Positions 7,518 to 17,731 of a stretch of DNA of 64,000 nucleotides are shown here, piece by piece. Both the position numbers and the translations under genes were made by a program. The notes beneath the pieces were generated by a model, which worked only from the letters and a program-made list of their open reading frames with translations, had not been told where the DNA came from and ran no database searches. Origin of the DNA: Kiloniella laminariae (lineage in GTDB: Bacteria; Pseudomonadota; Alphaproteobacteria; Kiloniellales; Kiloniellaceae); contig NZ_JAPWGY010000003.1 in assembly GCF_027214005.1 (NCBI RefSeq), positions 558,001 to 622,000 of the forward strand. The letters run 5' to 3'. Each line of letters begins with the position of its first letter. Position 1 is the stretch's first letter.

Positions 7518-10322
7518 CTACAGATGAGGAGGAAGGGGGGCTGCCTGGGTTCTGTTTCTCGTCCGTTCCCTATAAAATGATGAAACGATACCCACCAATA
7601 ATTTCTCGAATTCAACGAGGAGCATTAATGCTATCGCGGCTGCGACCACCAACACCCAGTCTTTTAACGCCAAGGAAGATAAACCGAAAATTTGCTGTGA
7701 TAGCGGCAGGTATGTAAAACCCAGTTGTATGAGAATCACCAGTGTGATTGCCAGGAGAGATGGCTGGGCTCCCCGGAACATATTTTTTCTGAAAATGCTC
7801 TGATGCAGATATCTGCAGTTCAGAAGATAAACGGCCTCGATCATGACAAGGGTGTTGACGGAAACTGTCCGTGATAACTCAAGTGAAGCTCCTGAACTTT
7901 GGTAATGGGAAAAAAGGCCAAAGACTACGACGGCTGTCGCGATGCCAACCAGGAATATCCTGAGTAAAAGACTGAAGGTAATCAGGCCCTGTGTTCGCGA
8001 TCGGGGAGGCAACCGCATGATATTTTGATGCGAGCGTTCAAATGCCAAGGCCAGTGCGAGGGTCACTGCGGTGACCATATTTACCCAAAGAATCTGGGCA
8101 GTCGTAATGGGTAAAAGACTGTTCAAGAAAATAGCAGTCATAATGACACCAGCTTCTGCGAGGCTTGTCGGCAGAACGAAAAGAATAGATTTCACAATGT
8201 TGTTATAGACGGTTCGGCCTTCGGCAACGGCGTTGGCGATCGTGTTGAAGTTGTCATCCAGCAACACTATGTCAGCGGCTTCTTTTGCTGCATCTGTCCC
8301 ACTGTGCCCCATGGCGACACCAATATCTGCTTTGCGCAAAGCGGGTGCATCATTTACCCCATCCCCTGTCATTGCAACGATATGTCCACATCGTTGCAAT
8401 GCAGCAACCAATTGGAGCTTGTTTGTCGGGCTCGTTCTGGCAAAAATATCTACTTCAGTGACAATTTTGGTTAAATGTTCGACTGGTAAGCCCTCAAGAT
8501 CCTGCCCAGTGAGGGATTTTTCTGCCTTAAGGCCTAACTCGCGACCGATAGCTACTGCCGTTAAAGCATTGTCTCCGGTGATCATTTTGACTGTGATTCC
8601 GGCAGCATGGCATCGTTTTATACTGTCAATGACTTCTGGTCTTGGGGGGTCGCTAATTCCCACCAGGGCGAGGAGGGTCAGGTTGCTCTGAATGTCGTCG
8701 TGGGATAACTCTGTTCCGTTTCGGGCAGGCGTTTTTTGTGCCAGGGCCATTACACGCATACCGCCCCCGGCGAGCTCTTTTAAGGTGTCTTGCCAAAAGT
8801 CAGGGTTGATGGGTTGCGTTTCGCCGCATTCTGAAAGTTGAAAGCGACTATACTCTATGAGTTTGTCTGGTGCGCCCTTTATAGAAATGATTGCGTGTGT
8901 GGTCGGGTTTTGGTGCAGGGTCGCCATGTAGCGTCGTTCAGTTTCAAAGGGCAACTCATTGATTTTTTGCCATTCCCTGTTGCAGTTTTCGGGACTTAGC
9001 CCGTGCTTTCTGGCGAGGGAGAGTAACGCGCCTTCGGTCGGGTCTCCATGAAGAACCCATTCGCCGTTCTCTTCGGAAAGGTGGGAATCATTACATAACA
9101 GGGCGACAAGTGCGGCATTATCCAGGCTGATATCTCGGCTGTCAGTCGGAAAATTTAACGGCTGTTTATCCGTTGATGTGTTCTCTATGGTGCCGATGGG
9201 TCTGTAGCCTTCTCCTGAAATAGAGTATTGCCCAAATGGTGTTACTATGGCCCGCGCTGTCATCTGGTTCGTGGTGAGAGTACCTGTTTTGTCAGAACAG
9301 ATTACATCGACTGAGCCAAGTACCTCGACGGAGGGAAGGTGTCTTACCAGAGCTTTGTTCTTTGCCATCCGCTGGACCCCAATTGCCAGAGCAATTGTCA
9401 CGACTGCGGGGAGTCCTTCGGGGATTGATGCGACAGCGATGCCGATCGCCGCTTGCAACATTTCCGTCAGGGGCTGGTTCTTGATAAAAAAACCATAGAG
9501 AGTTGTAGAAATAGCGACGAAGAGAATGCCAAGACTGAGCAGGAAAGCAAATTTCTTGAGCTGTTGTTGCAAAGGGGTAAGAGCTAACGTGGTATTCTGA
9601 ACCAGTGTATTTATGGTGCCGATTTCAGTGCTATTGCCTGTGCGGCAAACGATGCCGCGAGCCACCCCAAAAGTACTCATTGTACCAAGGAATGCCATGT
9701 TTGTTCGTTCTGATAGCTCGGTATTCTGCTCCTTTATTCCGGTTGTCTTCCTGACAGGTTTCGACTCACCCGTCAGGGCAGATTCATCGCAACTCAAGTC
9801 TTTGCAATAAAACAGTCTGATATCCGCAGGAACCCGGTCGCCTGCCTGTATCAGTACGACATCCCCAGGCACAAGTTCGGAACTGTTTATGGTGTTGGTG
9901 GCGCCATCGCGAAGGACCAGGCAGCGGGTCTGTGCCATCGACTTTATTGCACGCAATGCGGCTTCAGCCTTACTCTCTTGAACAAAGCCGACGAAACCAT
10001 TGATCAAAATGACTGCAAAGATCACACCGCTATCTACAAAATGCTGCATGGCAAGACTGATTACGCCACTGGCAATCAAGATATAGATCAGCACGTTGTT
10101 GAACTGGGAAACAAAACATTTCCAGGCTGGAAGCGGAGGTGAGACGGGAAGTTCATTCTTCCCATAAATCACACGTCGGTCTTCAGCTTGTTGGAGGGTT
10201 AAACCTTGTTCAGATGTTTCCAGATTCTCAAAGAGCGCTTCTGCAGGGTGTGCATGCGCAAAAACGAGAATATCATCTCCATGTTGCTTTGTTTTGCGAA
10301 GGCCGGGATCATGAGACTGCAT
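7518..10322 (-). CDS. Cation-transporting P-type ATPase (P2, Ca2+-type)
   Basis: A 934-residue P2-type ATPase, a membrane pump that uses an aspartyl-phosphate intermediate. In order: a cation-ATPase N-terminal domain (residues ~20-90), TGES of the actuator domain (184-187), PEGLP in membrane helix 4 (301-305), the phosphorylation motif DKTGTLT (344-350), MTGDGVNDAPAL in the hinge, and a C-terminal block of about six helices. PEGLP and the overall layout resemble SERCA/PMCA and bacterial Ca2+ or Na+/K+ type pumps. The exact ion is not readable. It follows the beta-CASP RNase gene by 49 bases on the same strand, so they may be cotranscribed. Confidence 0.92.
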   Translation of the reverse strand: MQSHDPGLRKTKQHGDDILVFAHAHPAEALFENLETSEQGLTLQQAEDRRVIYGKNELPVSPPLPAWKCFVSQFNNVLIYILIASGVISLAMQHFVDSGVIFAVILINGFVGFVQESKAEAALRAIKSMAQTRCLVLRDGATNTINSSELVPGDVVLIQAGDRVPADIRLFYCKDLSCDESALTGESKPVRKTTGIKEQNTELSERTNMAFLGTMSTFGVARGIVCRTGNSTEIGTINTLVQNTTLALTPLQQQLKKFAFLLSLGILFVAISTTLYGFFIKNQPLTEMLQAAIGIAVASIPEGLPAVVTIALAIGVQRMAKNKALVRHLPSVEVLGSVDVICSDKTGTLTTNQMTARAIVTPFGQYSISGEGYRPIGTIENTSTDKQPLNFPTDSRDISLDNAALVALLCNDSHLSEENGEWVLHGDPTEGALLSLARKHGLSPENCNREWQKINELPFETERRYMATLHQNPTTHAIISIKGAPDKLIEYSRFQLSECGETQPINPDFWQDTLKELAGGGMRVMALAQKTPARNGTELSHDDIQSNLTLLALVGISDPPRPEVIDSIKRCHAAGITVKMITGDNALTAVAIGRELGLKAEKSLTGQDLEGLPVEHLTKIVTEVDIFARTSPTNKLQLVAALQRCGHIVAMTGDGVNDAPALRKADIGVAMGHSGTDAAKEAADIVLLDDNFNTIANAVAEGRTVYNNIVKSILFVLPTSLAEAGVIMTAIFLNSLLPITTAQILWVNMVTAVTLALALAFERSHQNIMRLPPRSRTQGLITFSLLLRIFLVGIATAVVVFGLFSHYQSSGASLELSRTVSVNTLVMIEAVYLLNCRYLHQSIFRKNMFRGAQPSLLAITLVILIQLGFTYLPLSQQIFGLSSLALKDWVLVVAAAIALMLLVEFEKLLVGIVSSFYRERTRNRTQAAPLPPHL

Positions 10323-10371
10323 TGATTATCAAGCTCTTGAATAGAACAGGTGTCTGGGGAGCGGGGTGTTT

Positions 10372-11958
10372 TTATTCAAGTGCTTTGATCAGGCGGGATA
10401 GAATGACCTGCCGTTGTTTGTCGCTGTTGGCTTTGTCGAGAGCTGTGCGAACATCGAGGCTGAACTGTGCAAGATCATTATGCCAATCCGGTTTTTCAAG
10501 TGAACTGGATTCAATTCGGCGGACTGTTTCCTGTTGCCGAGTTTGTTCTCCGATTACGGAGAGATTGTAACAGTCGTCCAGCTGCGGAATGATAACTTTA
10601 TCTGGTGCCAAGCCTGTTTCCAGAAGTGTTTTTTTCATGGCAGCTAAAGCATTTGTATTGCCATGCGTCAGGAATATCCTCTGTTTTACTGGTAAACGAT
10701 CACGGACCCACTCTAGTAATTCTTCTCCATCTGCATGGCCGGAATAGCTGTCTAGTGTCCTGATGTTGGCTCGCACGATGATTTCTTCGCCCTGGATTTT
10801 TACTTTCTCTACACCCTGTTGGAGAAGCCGGCCGAGAGTACCTTCTGCCTGGTATCCGACAAGCAGGATAGTAGACTGCGGGCGCCAGAGGTGGTTTTTT
10901 AGATGATGCCGGATCCGCCCCGCATCACACATGCCTGATGCCGCAAGAATGATTGCGCCACTGGAAAAGCGGGCAATGGCTTTGCTTTCCTCTACCGATT
11001 CAGTGAAGTGAAAGCTTGGATTGTTAAAGAATCCTCTATGACTGCCAACGTCTTCCAGTTGTTGTGCGTGATCTGTGAAAACCGATGTGACGCGGATGGC
11101 AAGCGGACTGTCGATGAAAACCGGTGTAGGTTCTATCACGTCACTTTGAAGGAGAAGTGAGAGATCATTCAGCAGTTCTTGCGTTCGTTCTACGGCAAAG
11201 GAGGGAATAAGCAGACTACCCCCGCCGCTCATTGCATCCTGAATCTCTTTGGCCAGCAGATCCCGGCGTTGTTCGGGGGTATAGTCCGTACGTTTTCTGC
11301 CGCCATAAGTAGATTCACAAAAAACATAATCAAAGTCGCTCGGTGCATCCGGGTCAGGGTGAAAGGATTTGTGTTCAGGCCCTATGTCGCCAGAGAATAA
11401 CAGGTGCAAAGGTTCATCATTTTCCTGGGTATCTGGAATTTTGAGTTCAATCGATGCTGATCCCAGTATGTGTCCTGCATTCCAAAAGCGTGCTTGGATT
11501 CCTGACACTTCAAACCATTTTTCATAAGAAACAGTGTTAATTTGCTGCAGACAGTTTTCGACATCTTCTTTGGTGTAAATAGGTTCGACTACTGGTTTGC
11601 CTCTTTGCCGATTTCGGAAATTGAGCCGCTTTACCTCGCTTTCCTGAATATGCGCGCTATCAGGAAGCATATAGCTGAGTAGATCCCGGCTTCCGGAGGT
11701 CATGAATATTTCGCCCTTGAACCCCAGTTTTGTCAGCTTCGGTAGCAGTCCGGCATGATCTGTATGGGCGTGGGTTAAAAATACAAAATCAATCTCTTCC
11801 GGTTTGAAAGGAAAAGCCCCGTAATTGAGCTCTTTTACGGTCTTGGATCCTTGGAACAGGCCACAATCAACCAAGAACTGGCGCTTTGGAGTCCGGAACC
11901 AGTAACAAGAGCCTGTTACTGTACCTGCTGCACCACAAAATTGGATTTTTACAGACAT
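10372..11958 (-). CDS. Metallo-beta-lactamase / beta-CASP RNase (CPSF-like)
   Basis: A 528-residue protein of the MBL-fold family with beta-CASP and RNA-specificity (RMMBL) domains, related to archaeal and eukaryotic CPSF73 and thought to act as a zinc-dependent RNA nuclease. The metal motif THAHTDHAG lies near residue 65. Others are GDIGPEH, SFAVERTQELL, ASGMCDAGRIRHHL and YSGHADGEELLEW with THG. The ATG at 11958 is preceded by GGAGGAG at nine bases; the longer TTG frame from 11991 would run across that site. Such proteins are sporadic in alphaproteobacteria, often next to transport or stress genes. Confidence 0.9.
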   Translation of the reverse strand: MSVKIQFCGAAGTVTGSCYWFRTPKRQFLVDCGLFQGSKTVKELNYGAFPFKPEEIDFVFLTHAHTDHAGLLPKLTKLGFKGEIFMTSGSRDLLSYMLPDSAHIQESEVKRLNFRNRQRGKPVVEPIYTKEDVENCLQQINTVSYEKWFEVSGIQARFWNAGHILGSASIELKIPDTQENDEPLHLLFSGDIGPEHKSFHPDPDAPSDFDYVFCESTYGGRKRTDYTPEQRRDLLAKEIQDAMSGGGSLLIPSFAVERTQELLNDLSLLLQSDVIEPTPVFIDSPLAIRVTSVFTDHAQQLEDVGSHRGFFNNPSFHFTESVEESKAIARFSSGAIILAASGMCDAGRIRHHLKNHLWRPQSTILLVGYQAEGTLGRLLQQGVEKVKIQGEEIIVRANIRTLDSYSGHADGEELLEWVRDRLPVKQRIFLTHGNTNALAAMKKTLLETGLAPDKVIIPQLDDCYNLSVIGEQTRQQETVRRIESSSLEKPDWHNDLAQFSLDVRTALDKANSDKQRQVILSRLIKALE

Positions 11959-12118
11959 TTTCGCAGGCTCCTCCTTGTAATGTTCGGACAATTCGGCAGA
12001 AGTATTATTGTCAGATATTACCCTGTTACAGGCGGGCTGGCTTTGCGTTATGTCAATTTACGGGATAGGGAGAACAGGAGGTATTTCTTCCTGCGTGGAT
12101 CGTGTCGTCAAAAGGAAG

Positions 12119-13003
12119 TTACATGCGATGACCCAGATTTTCCGGAGGAACGAGCGTTGTAATGCTGGCTGTGGCCAAAAGAATTACAACAACCAACAAT
12201 ATTTCGCACCAGATAGACCGCTGCAGGTGCTGAATTGCAAGCGGGCTTCCCCGACTGATCGAGGGGACCAGATACAATTTGTTCAGTCCAGCAACACCAA
12301 GCAACAGGCCGACTATCCCGATTTTACCCAAGAGTACCCAGCCGTAAGCCGTGTTAAAGAGCCCCTGAAAACCGCCAGCAATAAACCATGCCATCACAGC
12401 GCCGGAAATCAGCAGCAAGGGGATAAGCCAACTGGCAACACGTCCAAAATGTTCAAGGGTTGGAGCGGCACTGGCCGGGGCTTTCTTCAAAAGCATAAGA
12501 AGCGGAGCAAAGCTGCCTGCCCAGAAGCTGGCCACAACGAGATGAAAAAGTATCAGGGTTTTGAGGAGAATTTCCGGGCTGTAGAGGCTAGTGTGCCCGG
12601 TTAATACATAAGAGGTCAGGATTAGCAGCAGGCCAATTATCGAGAGAGACGATATCGCGGTTGTCGTTCCTGATAAGGTGAAGAGCAAAAAACCCAATGC
12701 CAATAACATGGAAAGTTTGCCCGCATCAGAAAACAGGACAAGTTGGACCAGTTGCAGATCAGCAAGCGCGGTGATTTCCCCGCCTCCCAGCCAGATGGTA
12801 TTGGTTGCAAGGCTGAGAGCGACAAAAAGGATGCCACAGAGCGAAAGCCTTCGGATCAGCCTGAATATCTGGTTTTTGATGAGGATGATATCTGCGGAAA
12901 AGATCAAAGAGAAAATCGTGCTGCCACAGGCAAAGAGACTTAGCCCATACAAAACGGCTTTTTCACCTAGTAACAGGAGCTCGATCAGTGTGTCTGAAAA
13001 CAT
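12119..13003 (-). CDS. copD: CopD family copper transport membrane protein
   Basis: A 294-residue polytopic membrane protein of the CopD family, with about eight hydrophobic segments and the core HLVVASFWAGSFAPLLMLL typical of the copper-resistance D domain. It is thought to move copper across the inner membrane with CopC. The ATG at 13003 lies 14 bases after the copC stop; the longer frame would overlap copC by 67 bases. It ends in PPENLGHRM without a further domain. No Cu-responsive regulator is adjacent. Confidence 0.87.
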   Translation of the reverse strand: MFSDTLIELLLLGEKAVLYGLSLFACGSTIFSLIFSADIILIKNQIFRLIRRLSLCGILFVALSLATNTIWLGGGEITALADLQLVQLVLFSDAGKLSMLLALGFLLFTLSGTTTAISSLSIIGLLLILTSYVLTGHTSLYSPEILLKTLILFHLVVASFWAGSFAPLLMLLKKAPASAAPTLEHFGRVASWLIPLLLISGAVMAWFIAGGFQGLFNTAYGWVLLGKIGIVGLLLGVAGLNKLYLVPSISRGSPLAIQHLQRSIWCEILLVVVILLATASITTLVPPENLGHRM

Positions 13004-13017
13004 TCGGGATGTCTTTG

Positions 13018-13374
13018 TTAAGGCTTGATCGTAAAGCTGAATGATCCTTTGGTCGGGTGACCATCGCTTGCCAGACCGCGCCAATTCACCTGGTAGGTGC
13101 CAGTTTCAAGTATGGGCAGGGATACAGAGATGGCCGATGCCGGTTCGATATTCTGCGCGTTCTCCAGGGGGATCTTATCTCCTGCGGCTGTTTCCAGCTT
13201 CAAAGAGGTTAGGCGTACGGGAGCAGGGAAAGTAAGGGTGATCTGTTTTGGGGGAGTTGAAAGGACAGCTTGGTCAGCTGGTTCACTCATCACCATTTTC
13301 CCATGGGCGAAGGTGTGTGTCGGAAGAACAGTGGCAAAAAATAGGATGCAGAGGATCCTGAAGGATTTGAACAA
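13018..13374 (-). CDS. copC: CopC periplasmic copper-binding protein
   Basis: A 118-residue CopC-like cupredoxin-fold protein. A signal peptide precedes TFAHGKMVMSEPADQAVL, so cleavage after Ala would leave an N-terminal His, the classic Cu(II) ligand. The C-terminal SDGHPTKGSFSF supplies the conserved Asp and His. No Met-rich Cu(I) loop is visible, so it looks like a Cu(II)-only member. The start chosen is TTG at 13374 behind AGGAG with seven bases of spacing; the open frame to 13434 has no such site. It forms a two-gene unit with copD. Confidence 0.88.
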   Translation of the reverse strand: MFKSFRILCILFFATVLPTHTFAHGKMVMSEPADQAVLSTPPKQITLTFPAPVRLTSLKLETAAGDKIPLENAQNIEPASAISVSLPILETGTYQVNWRGLASDGHPTKGSFSFTIKP

Positions 13375-13573
13375 TGGGCTTCTCCTGTAAGTCTGGACTA
13401 CCAAGCCTAAACCTTCTCCTAGCGGGAAGGTCAACAGGGGTAAATCTTGTCGGGAACATTTCCATTGCCTGTTTTTCTGTGTATAGAGTGCGCCATTGCA
13501 TCAAGTCATAAATTAAAGATTCGGATTTGCTTCTGTCAGGTTGTTCCCGGGTCCCTTAGTCAGGAGGGATTGT

Positions 13574-16342
13574 ATGAGTTTTCTCGCTTCCAAAAAAATC
13601 ACTGCTGTGCTCGGACCGACCAACACCGGGAAAACCTTTTTGGCCATGGAGCGCATGCTCGGCTACAGCTCGGGCATTATCGGTTTTCCCTTGCGGCTGC
13701 TTGCTCGGGAAAATTATGACAAGGCCGTTGCAATCAAAGGCAAAAATAACTGTGCGCTGGTGACCGGCGAAGAAAAAATTCTGCCCAAAGGAGCACGGTA
13801 TTTTTTCTGTACGGTTGAGTCCATGCCGCTGGACAAGCTGGTGGAGTTTCTGGCTGTCGACGAAATCCAGTTGGCGGCGGATGAAGAACGCGGCCATATC
13901 TTTACTGATCGCTTGCTGCACGCGCGGGGGACGGCCGAGACCATGTTTATGGGATCGAGCACCGTCCTGCCGCTGCTGCGCAAGTTGATCAGGGATATCG
14001 AACTTATCGAGCGGCCCCGCTTTTCAAAATTGACCTATGCCGGGAGCAAAAAAATCATCCGCTTGCCGCCGCGAACGGCAGTTGTGGCATTCTCGGCGGC
14101 TGATGTTTACATCCTTGCCGAGACGATGCGGCAGCACCGGGGAGGGACCGCGGTGGTTCTGGGGGCGTTGAGCCCCCGTACACGCAATGCCCAGGTGGCG
14201 ATGTTCGAGAATGGTGAAGTTGATTATCTGGTCGCAACCGATGCCATAGGCATGGGGCTCAATCTGGATGTCAATCACGTGGCCTTTGCCCGCATGGAAA
14301 AATTTGATGGCCGGGTCTCGCGTAGATTGATGCCATCCGAGATCGGACAGATTGCCGGTCGTGCAGGACGTCACACGCGGGATGGTACCTTTGGGGTGAC
14401 GGGCAATGTCAATTCTTTAAGCGAAGACCTGATCGAACGGGTGGAAAATCATATCTATGATCCGCTTAGAGTTCTCTTCTGGCGCAATAGGGATCTGGAT
14501 TATCGTTCACCAGAAAGCTTGATGCAGTCGCTGGAACAGAGATCAGATGATTCTGTCCTGATGCGGGTTCGTGATGCTGATGATCATCTGGCTCTTGCCG
14601 CACTCATGCAAGAAACAGCCGTTCAGGAGAAGGCAACAACACAAGCATCGGTTAAGTTACTGTGGGAAGTCTGTCAGATCCCGGATTTCAGAAAAATCCT
14701 GACTGATCAACATATTCGGTTGCTTTCTCAGATATATCATTATTTGATGAGCAACCGTGGGCTGTTGCCTGATGACTGGGTTTCGGGACAAATTCGGCGG
14801 TTTGATCGCATTGACGGGGATATCGACACCCTGGTGTCGCGAATATCCCATATCCGTACCTGGACCTACATCAGTCACAGGGCGGACTGGTTAGAGGATA
14901 ACGAGCATTGGCAGGGCGAAAGCCGTGCGATAGAAGATCGGTTATCAGATGCATTACATACCCGTCTCACTCAACGTTTTGTTGACAGGCGGGCAACGAC
15001 ATTAGTGCGGAGCCTCCGCGCGGGAGAGAGTATAGTGGCGGCGGTTAAAGCGAGCGGAGATGTAATTGTCGAGGGAGAACTCCTTGGACGGATTTCCGGA
15101 TTTGCCTTTGTCTTAGACGAAAGTCTGCAGGGCGGTGATATCAAGACGGCCCTTACAGCGGCGCGGAAAACCCTGATGGCGGAAATGCCAGCCCGGGTGA
15201 GCATGCTGGAAGATGACAACGACGGTTCTTTTCTGCTCAACGATGCCGCAGAACTGACCTGGCGTGGCGTGGCGGTTGGCAAGCTTGTTAAAGGCGACAT
15301 TCCGTTAAATCCTCTTGTCGAGGTCTACAGCACAGAGTTTCTTGACGGTCCGATGCGTGAACGCGTGCGGGTCCGCCTGAGCGGGTGGCTTGAGCGCCAT
15401 CTTCGTGCTCAGCTCAAACCGCTGTTCTTCCTGTCGGAGGCAAAGCTCGAAGGGGCTGCCCGCGGTATCTCTTTCCAGGTTCTCGAAGGGCTGGGGCTGG
15501 TGCCACGGCATCTGTTGCGAGATCAGATCAATGGCCTGAGCAAAATTGACCGGAAGGCTTTGGCTGATCTGGGATTGCGGCTGGGCCGTGAAAGCGTTTA
15601 TCTGCCTAATCTTAATCGTCCTCGTCCCTGTCGGATCCGGGCATTGCTTTGGGCGGCCTGGAATGAAATATCTGTGCCAGAGCTGCCGGATTTTGATCTG
15701 GTCAGCTTCGAGCCACAAATGACGCAAAGCGACAGCTTTTGCGGGGCCGTCGGGTATCGTCGGCTTTCTGATCGCAAGGGCAAAGAGCTTGTTCTTCGGG
15801 CCGAAATTCTGGAACGATTGTCTCACGAGGCTTACAAACTGTTGCGCTTGAGCAAGGAAACTGCCGAACCCAAGCCTGAGAAAGCCAAAAAAGAAGCTGT
15901 GGTGACAGGTGTTACGGAAATCGAAGTGCCTGTGGCTGAAGCGCCACTGGTCGAGAATGCAATTGCAAGTGACACCACCCCGCAAACCCCGCTTTCTGAT
16001 GTCGTTGACGAGACGGTCGCAAGTCCGGCCGATGAAGTTGTCTCTGTAAAAAAAGAAGGCAAGCCGGATAGTGCTCTGGAACTTCCTGCTGGCTCTTTTG
16101 TCATTAGCAGTGAAATGCGCAAGGTTTCAGGTCTTGAGGATCAAACAATTGCGTTCGTTCTGAAAACTCTGCGCTTTCAGCCAAACCGGTTGAAAGGTGG
16201 CGTGACAACCTTCAGTCTTCGAGGACCGAAGAAGCAGGATCCCAAGAAGAAAGAGGCCCGCAAGAAACAGGTTGAAGCAGAAAAGGCCCGTATGGCAGAT
16301 TCTCCTTTTGCTGTTTTGCAGGATCTTTCCTTTAACCGCTAA
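13574..16342 (+). CDS. SUV3-like ATP-dependent RNA helicase
   Basis: A 922-residue superfamily 2 helicase of the SUV3/alphaproteobacterial type. Walker A is GPTNTGKT (residues 14-21), motif II is DEIQ (96-99) and motif VI is QIAGRAGR (259-266). These are followed by a long helical region and a Glu/Lys-rich, probably disordered tail from about residue 755 ending KKKEARKKQVEAEKARM. Mitochondrial SUV3 unwinds RNA for the degradosome; a bacterial role in RNA decay is inference. The ATG at 13574 has an AGGAGG six bases upstream. An S4-domain RNA-binding gene follows 11 bases after the stop, suggesting a shared RNA function. Confidence 0.92.
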   Translation: MSFLASKKITAVLGPTNTGKTFLAMERMLGYSSGIIGFPLRLLARENYDKAVAIKGKNNCALVTGEEKILPKGARYFFCTVESMPLDKLVEFLAVDEIQLAADEERGHIFTDRLLHARGTAETMFMGSSTVLPLLRKLIRDIELIERPRFSKLTYAGSKKIIRLPPRTAVVAFSAADVYILAETMRQHRGGTAVVLGALSPRTRNAQVAMFENGEVDYLVATDAIGMGLNLDVNHVAFARMEKFDGRVSRRLMPSEIGQIAGRAGRHTRDGTFGVTGNVNSLSEDLIERVENHIYDPLRVLFWRNRDLDYRSPESLMQSLEQRSDDSVLMRVRDADDHLALAALMQETAVQEKATTQASVKLLWEVCQIPDFRKILTDQHIRLLSQIYHYLMSNRGLLPDDWVSGQIRRFDRIDGDIDTLVSRISHIRTWTYISHRADWLEDNEHWQGESRAIEDRLSDALHTRLTQRFVDRRATTLVRSLRAGESIVAAVKASGDVIVEGELLGRISGFAFVLDESLQGGDIKTALTAARKTLMAEMPARVSMLEDDNDGSFLLNDAAELTWRGVAVGKLVKGDIPLNPLVEVYSTEFLDGPMRERVRVRLSGWLERHLRAQLKPLFFLSEAKLEGAARGISFQVLEGLGLVPRHLLRDQINGLSKIDRKALADLGLRLGRESVYLPNLNRPRPCRIRALLWAAWNEISVPELPDFDLVSFEPQMTQSDSFCGAVGYRRLSDRKGKELVLRAEILERLSHEAYKLLRLSKETAEPKPEKAKKEAVVTGVTEIEVPVAEAPLVENAIASDTTPQTPLSDVVDETVASPADEVVSVKKEGKPDSALELPAGSFVISSEMRKVSGLEDQTIAFVLKTLRFQPNRLKGGVTTFSLRGPKKQDPKKKEARKKQVEAEKARMADSPFAVLQDLSFNR

Positions 16343-16353
16343 GGTCTGTAATC

Positions 16354-16752
16354 GTGCCGGAGACGGGACAGAAAACGGGAGCCGAAACCCTACGGATTGA
16401 TAAGTGGCTGTGGTACGCCCGCTTTTTCAAATCCCGTAGCCTGGCGAGTGAAGCCTGCAACAGCGGGCGGATTCGTGCGGGTGGGGCCGCGGTTCGCAAA
16501 TCTAGTCACGCTGTTCGTATCGGCGAAGTTTTGACCTTTAGTCAAGGCCCCCATATCCGGGTGATCAAGATACTGGCGCTTGGCCAGCGCCGTGGGCCTG
16601 CCCCCGAGGCTCAGCTACTGTATGAAGACCTTGAGCCGCCGCAAAAGAAAACCACAAACACCTTTCCAGCCGAAGGTGGCGTGCGTGAAGCCGGGAGCGG
16701 GCGCCCTACCAAAAAAGATCGCCGAGAGACCGACCGTCTGCGCGGTGAGTGA
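16354..16752 (+). CDS. hslR: S4-domain RNA-binding protein, HslR (Hsp15) family
   Basis: A 132-residue protein with an N-terminal S4 RNA-binding domain (LRIDKWLWYARFFKSRSLASEACNSG, then IRAGG and VRIGEVLTF) and a basic tail. Hsp15 binds stalled 50S subunits carrying nascent chains and helps recycle them. The start is GTG at 16354. It lies 11 bases after the helicase gene and is clearly cotranscribed with it. The C-terminal extension after residue 90 is Lys/Arg-rich and low in complexity. Confidence 0.88.
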   Translation: MPETGQKTGAETLRIDKWLWYARFFKSRSLASEACNSGRIRAGGAAVRKSSHAVRIGEVLTFSQGPHIRVIKILALGQRRGPAPEAQLLYEDLEPPQKKTTNTFPAEGGVREAGSGRPTKKDRRETDRLRGE

Positions 16753-16775
16753 AACTGTTCACGGCGGTTTGTTCT

Positions 16776-17618
16776 CTAGATCCGGGTCATGATGATGCCT
16801 GTTGCAATTGCACAGGCAGAGAGCCATCGCAGAGGCCCGGTCTTTTCTTTCAGGAAAATTACGGCAATTAACATAGCAAAGAGAACGCTGCTTTCTCTTA
16901 ACCCTGAAACCAGAGCAATGGGGGCTTTTGTCATGGCCCATATGGCGATCCAGTAAGAGCCCAGTGACAAGCTCCCTGCAATCAACCCGGTTTTCCATTC
17001 CGGCAGGGTTTTTGTAATGGCTTGTTTGCCCCGGGTTGCTATAGCAAGGATCAGCATGCACATACCGTCCCCGGCAAATAGAACCAGAGTGAATCCTGAG
17101 GCGGTTAGTGCCTCACGTGCGCCGATACCGTCAACCAAAGTGTAGGCCGCGGTAAAAAAGGCAGTACCCAGAGCAAAGAGCAAGGCAATACCGGATAAAC
17201 GGGTGCTGTTTTTCTGGGGGGCAAAAGCCATCACCATAATGCCAAGGCCAATTGCTACGATCCCGAGGCTTTTGGATAGCGTGAGGATCTCGCCAAGAAA
17301 GAGGGCGCTGACGATGGAAACAATCAGAGGTGCTGTGCCACGGGCAAGGGGATAGATCTGGCTGAGATCCCCGAGTTGATAGGCTCTGATCAGAAAGAGT
17401 TTGTAACCGACATGCAGAACGATAGAGGCAAGAAGCCAAGGGAGGGATTGAAGAGAAGGCAGGGGGAAAAAAGCCAGCAGCCCCAGTGAAATGACTCCCT
17501 GGACGAGGGATAGGAGTAGAATAGAGGAAAAGCGATCAAGGCCGACCTTGATGACGGCGTTCCAGCTGGCATGCATTACGGCTCCCAGCATGACAGCAAT
17601 AAAGACATGACTTTCCAT
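16776..17618 (-). CDS. EamA/DMT family transporter
   Basis: A 280-residue membrane protein with ten predicted helices arranged as two EamA repeats (residues ~1-135 and ~145-280), the drug/metabolite transporter fold. Repeat ends show GDLSQIYPLARGTAPLIVSIVSALFLGE and APIALVSGLRESSVLFAMLIAVIFLKE, the conserved helix 3-4 regions. The substrate is not predictable and many members export amino acids or metabolites. The ATG at 17618 was preferred to a GTG at 17648. It is divergent from a GcvA-type LysR gene, its likely regulator. Confidence 0.88.
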   Translation of the reverse strand: MESHVFIAVMLGAVMHASWNAVIKVGLDRFSSILLLSLVQGVISLGLLAFFPLPSLQSLPWLLASIVLHVGYKLFLIRAYQLGDLSQIYPLARGTAPLIVSIVSALFLGEILTLSKSLGIVAIGLGIMVMAFAPQKNSTRLSGIALLFALGTAFFTAAYTLVDGIGAREALTASGFTLVLFAGDGMCMLILAIATRGKQAITKTLPEWKTGLIAGSLSLGSYWIAIWAMTKAPIALVSGLRESSVLFAMLIAVIFLKEKTGPLRWLSACAIATGIIMTRI

Positions 17619-17731
17619 CAGTACATTTCCATCAGGATTTTTTCTCACATTTTTGAGGCTGTCTAGATTTAACGCCTTTGTGTTAAAAGAGGAAATCGAT
17701 AATTATTCTTTCGTATAAGCGAAAAACTCAC

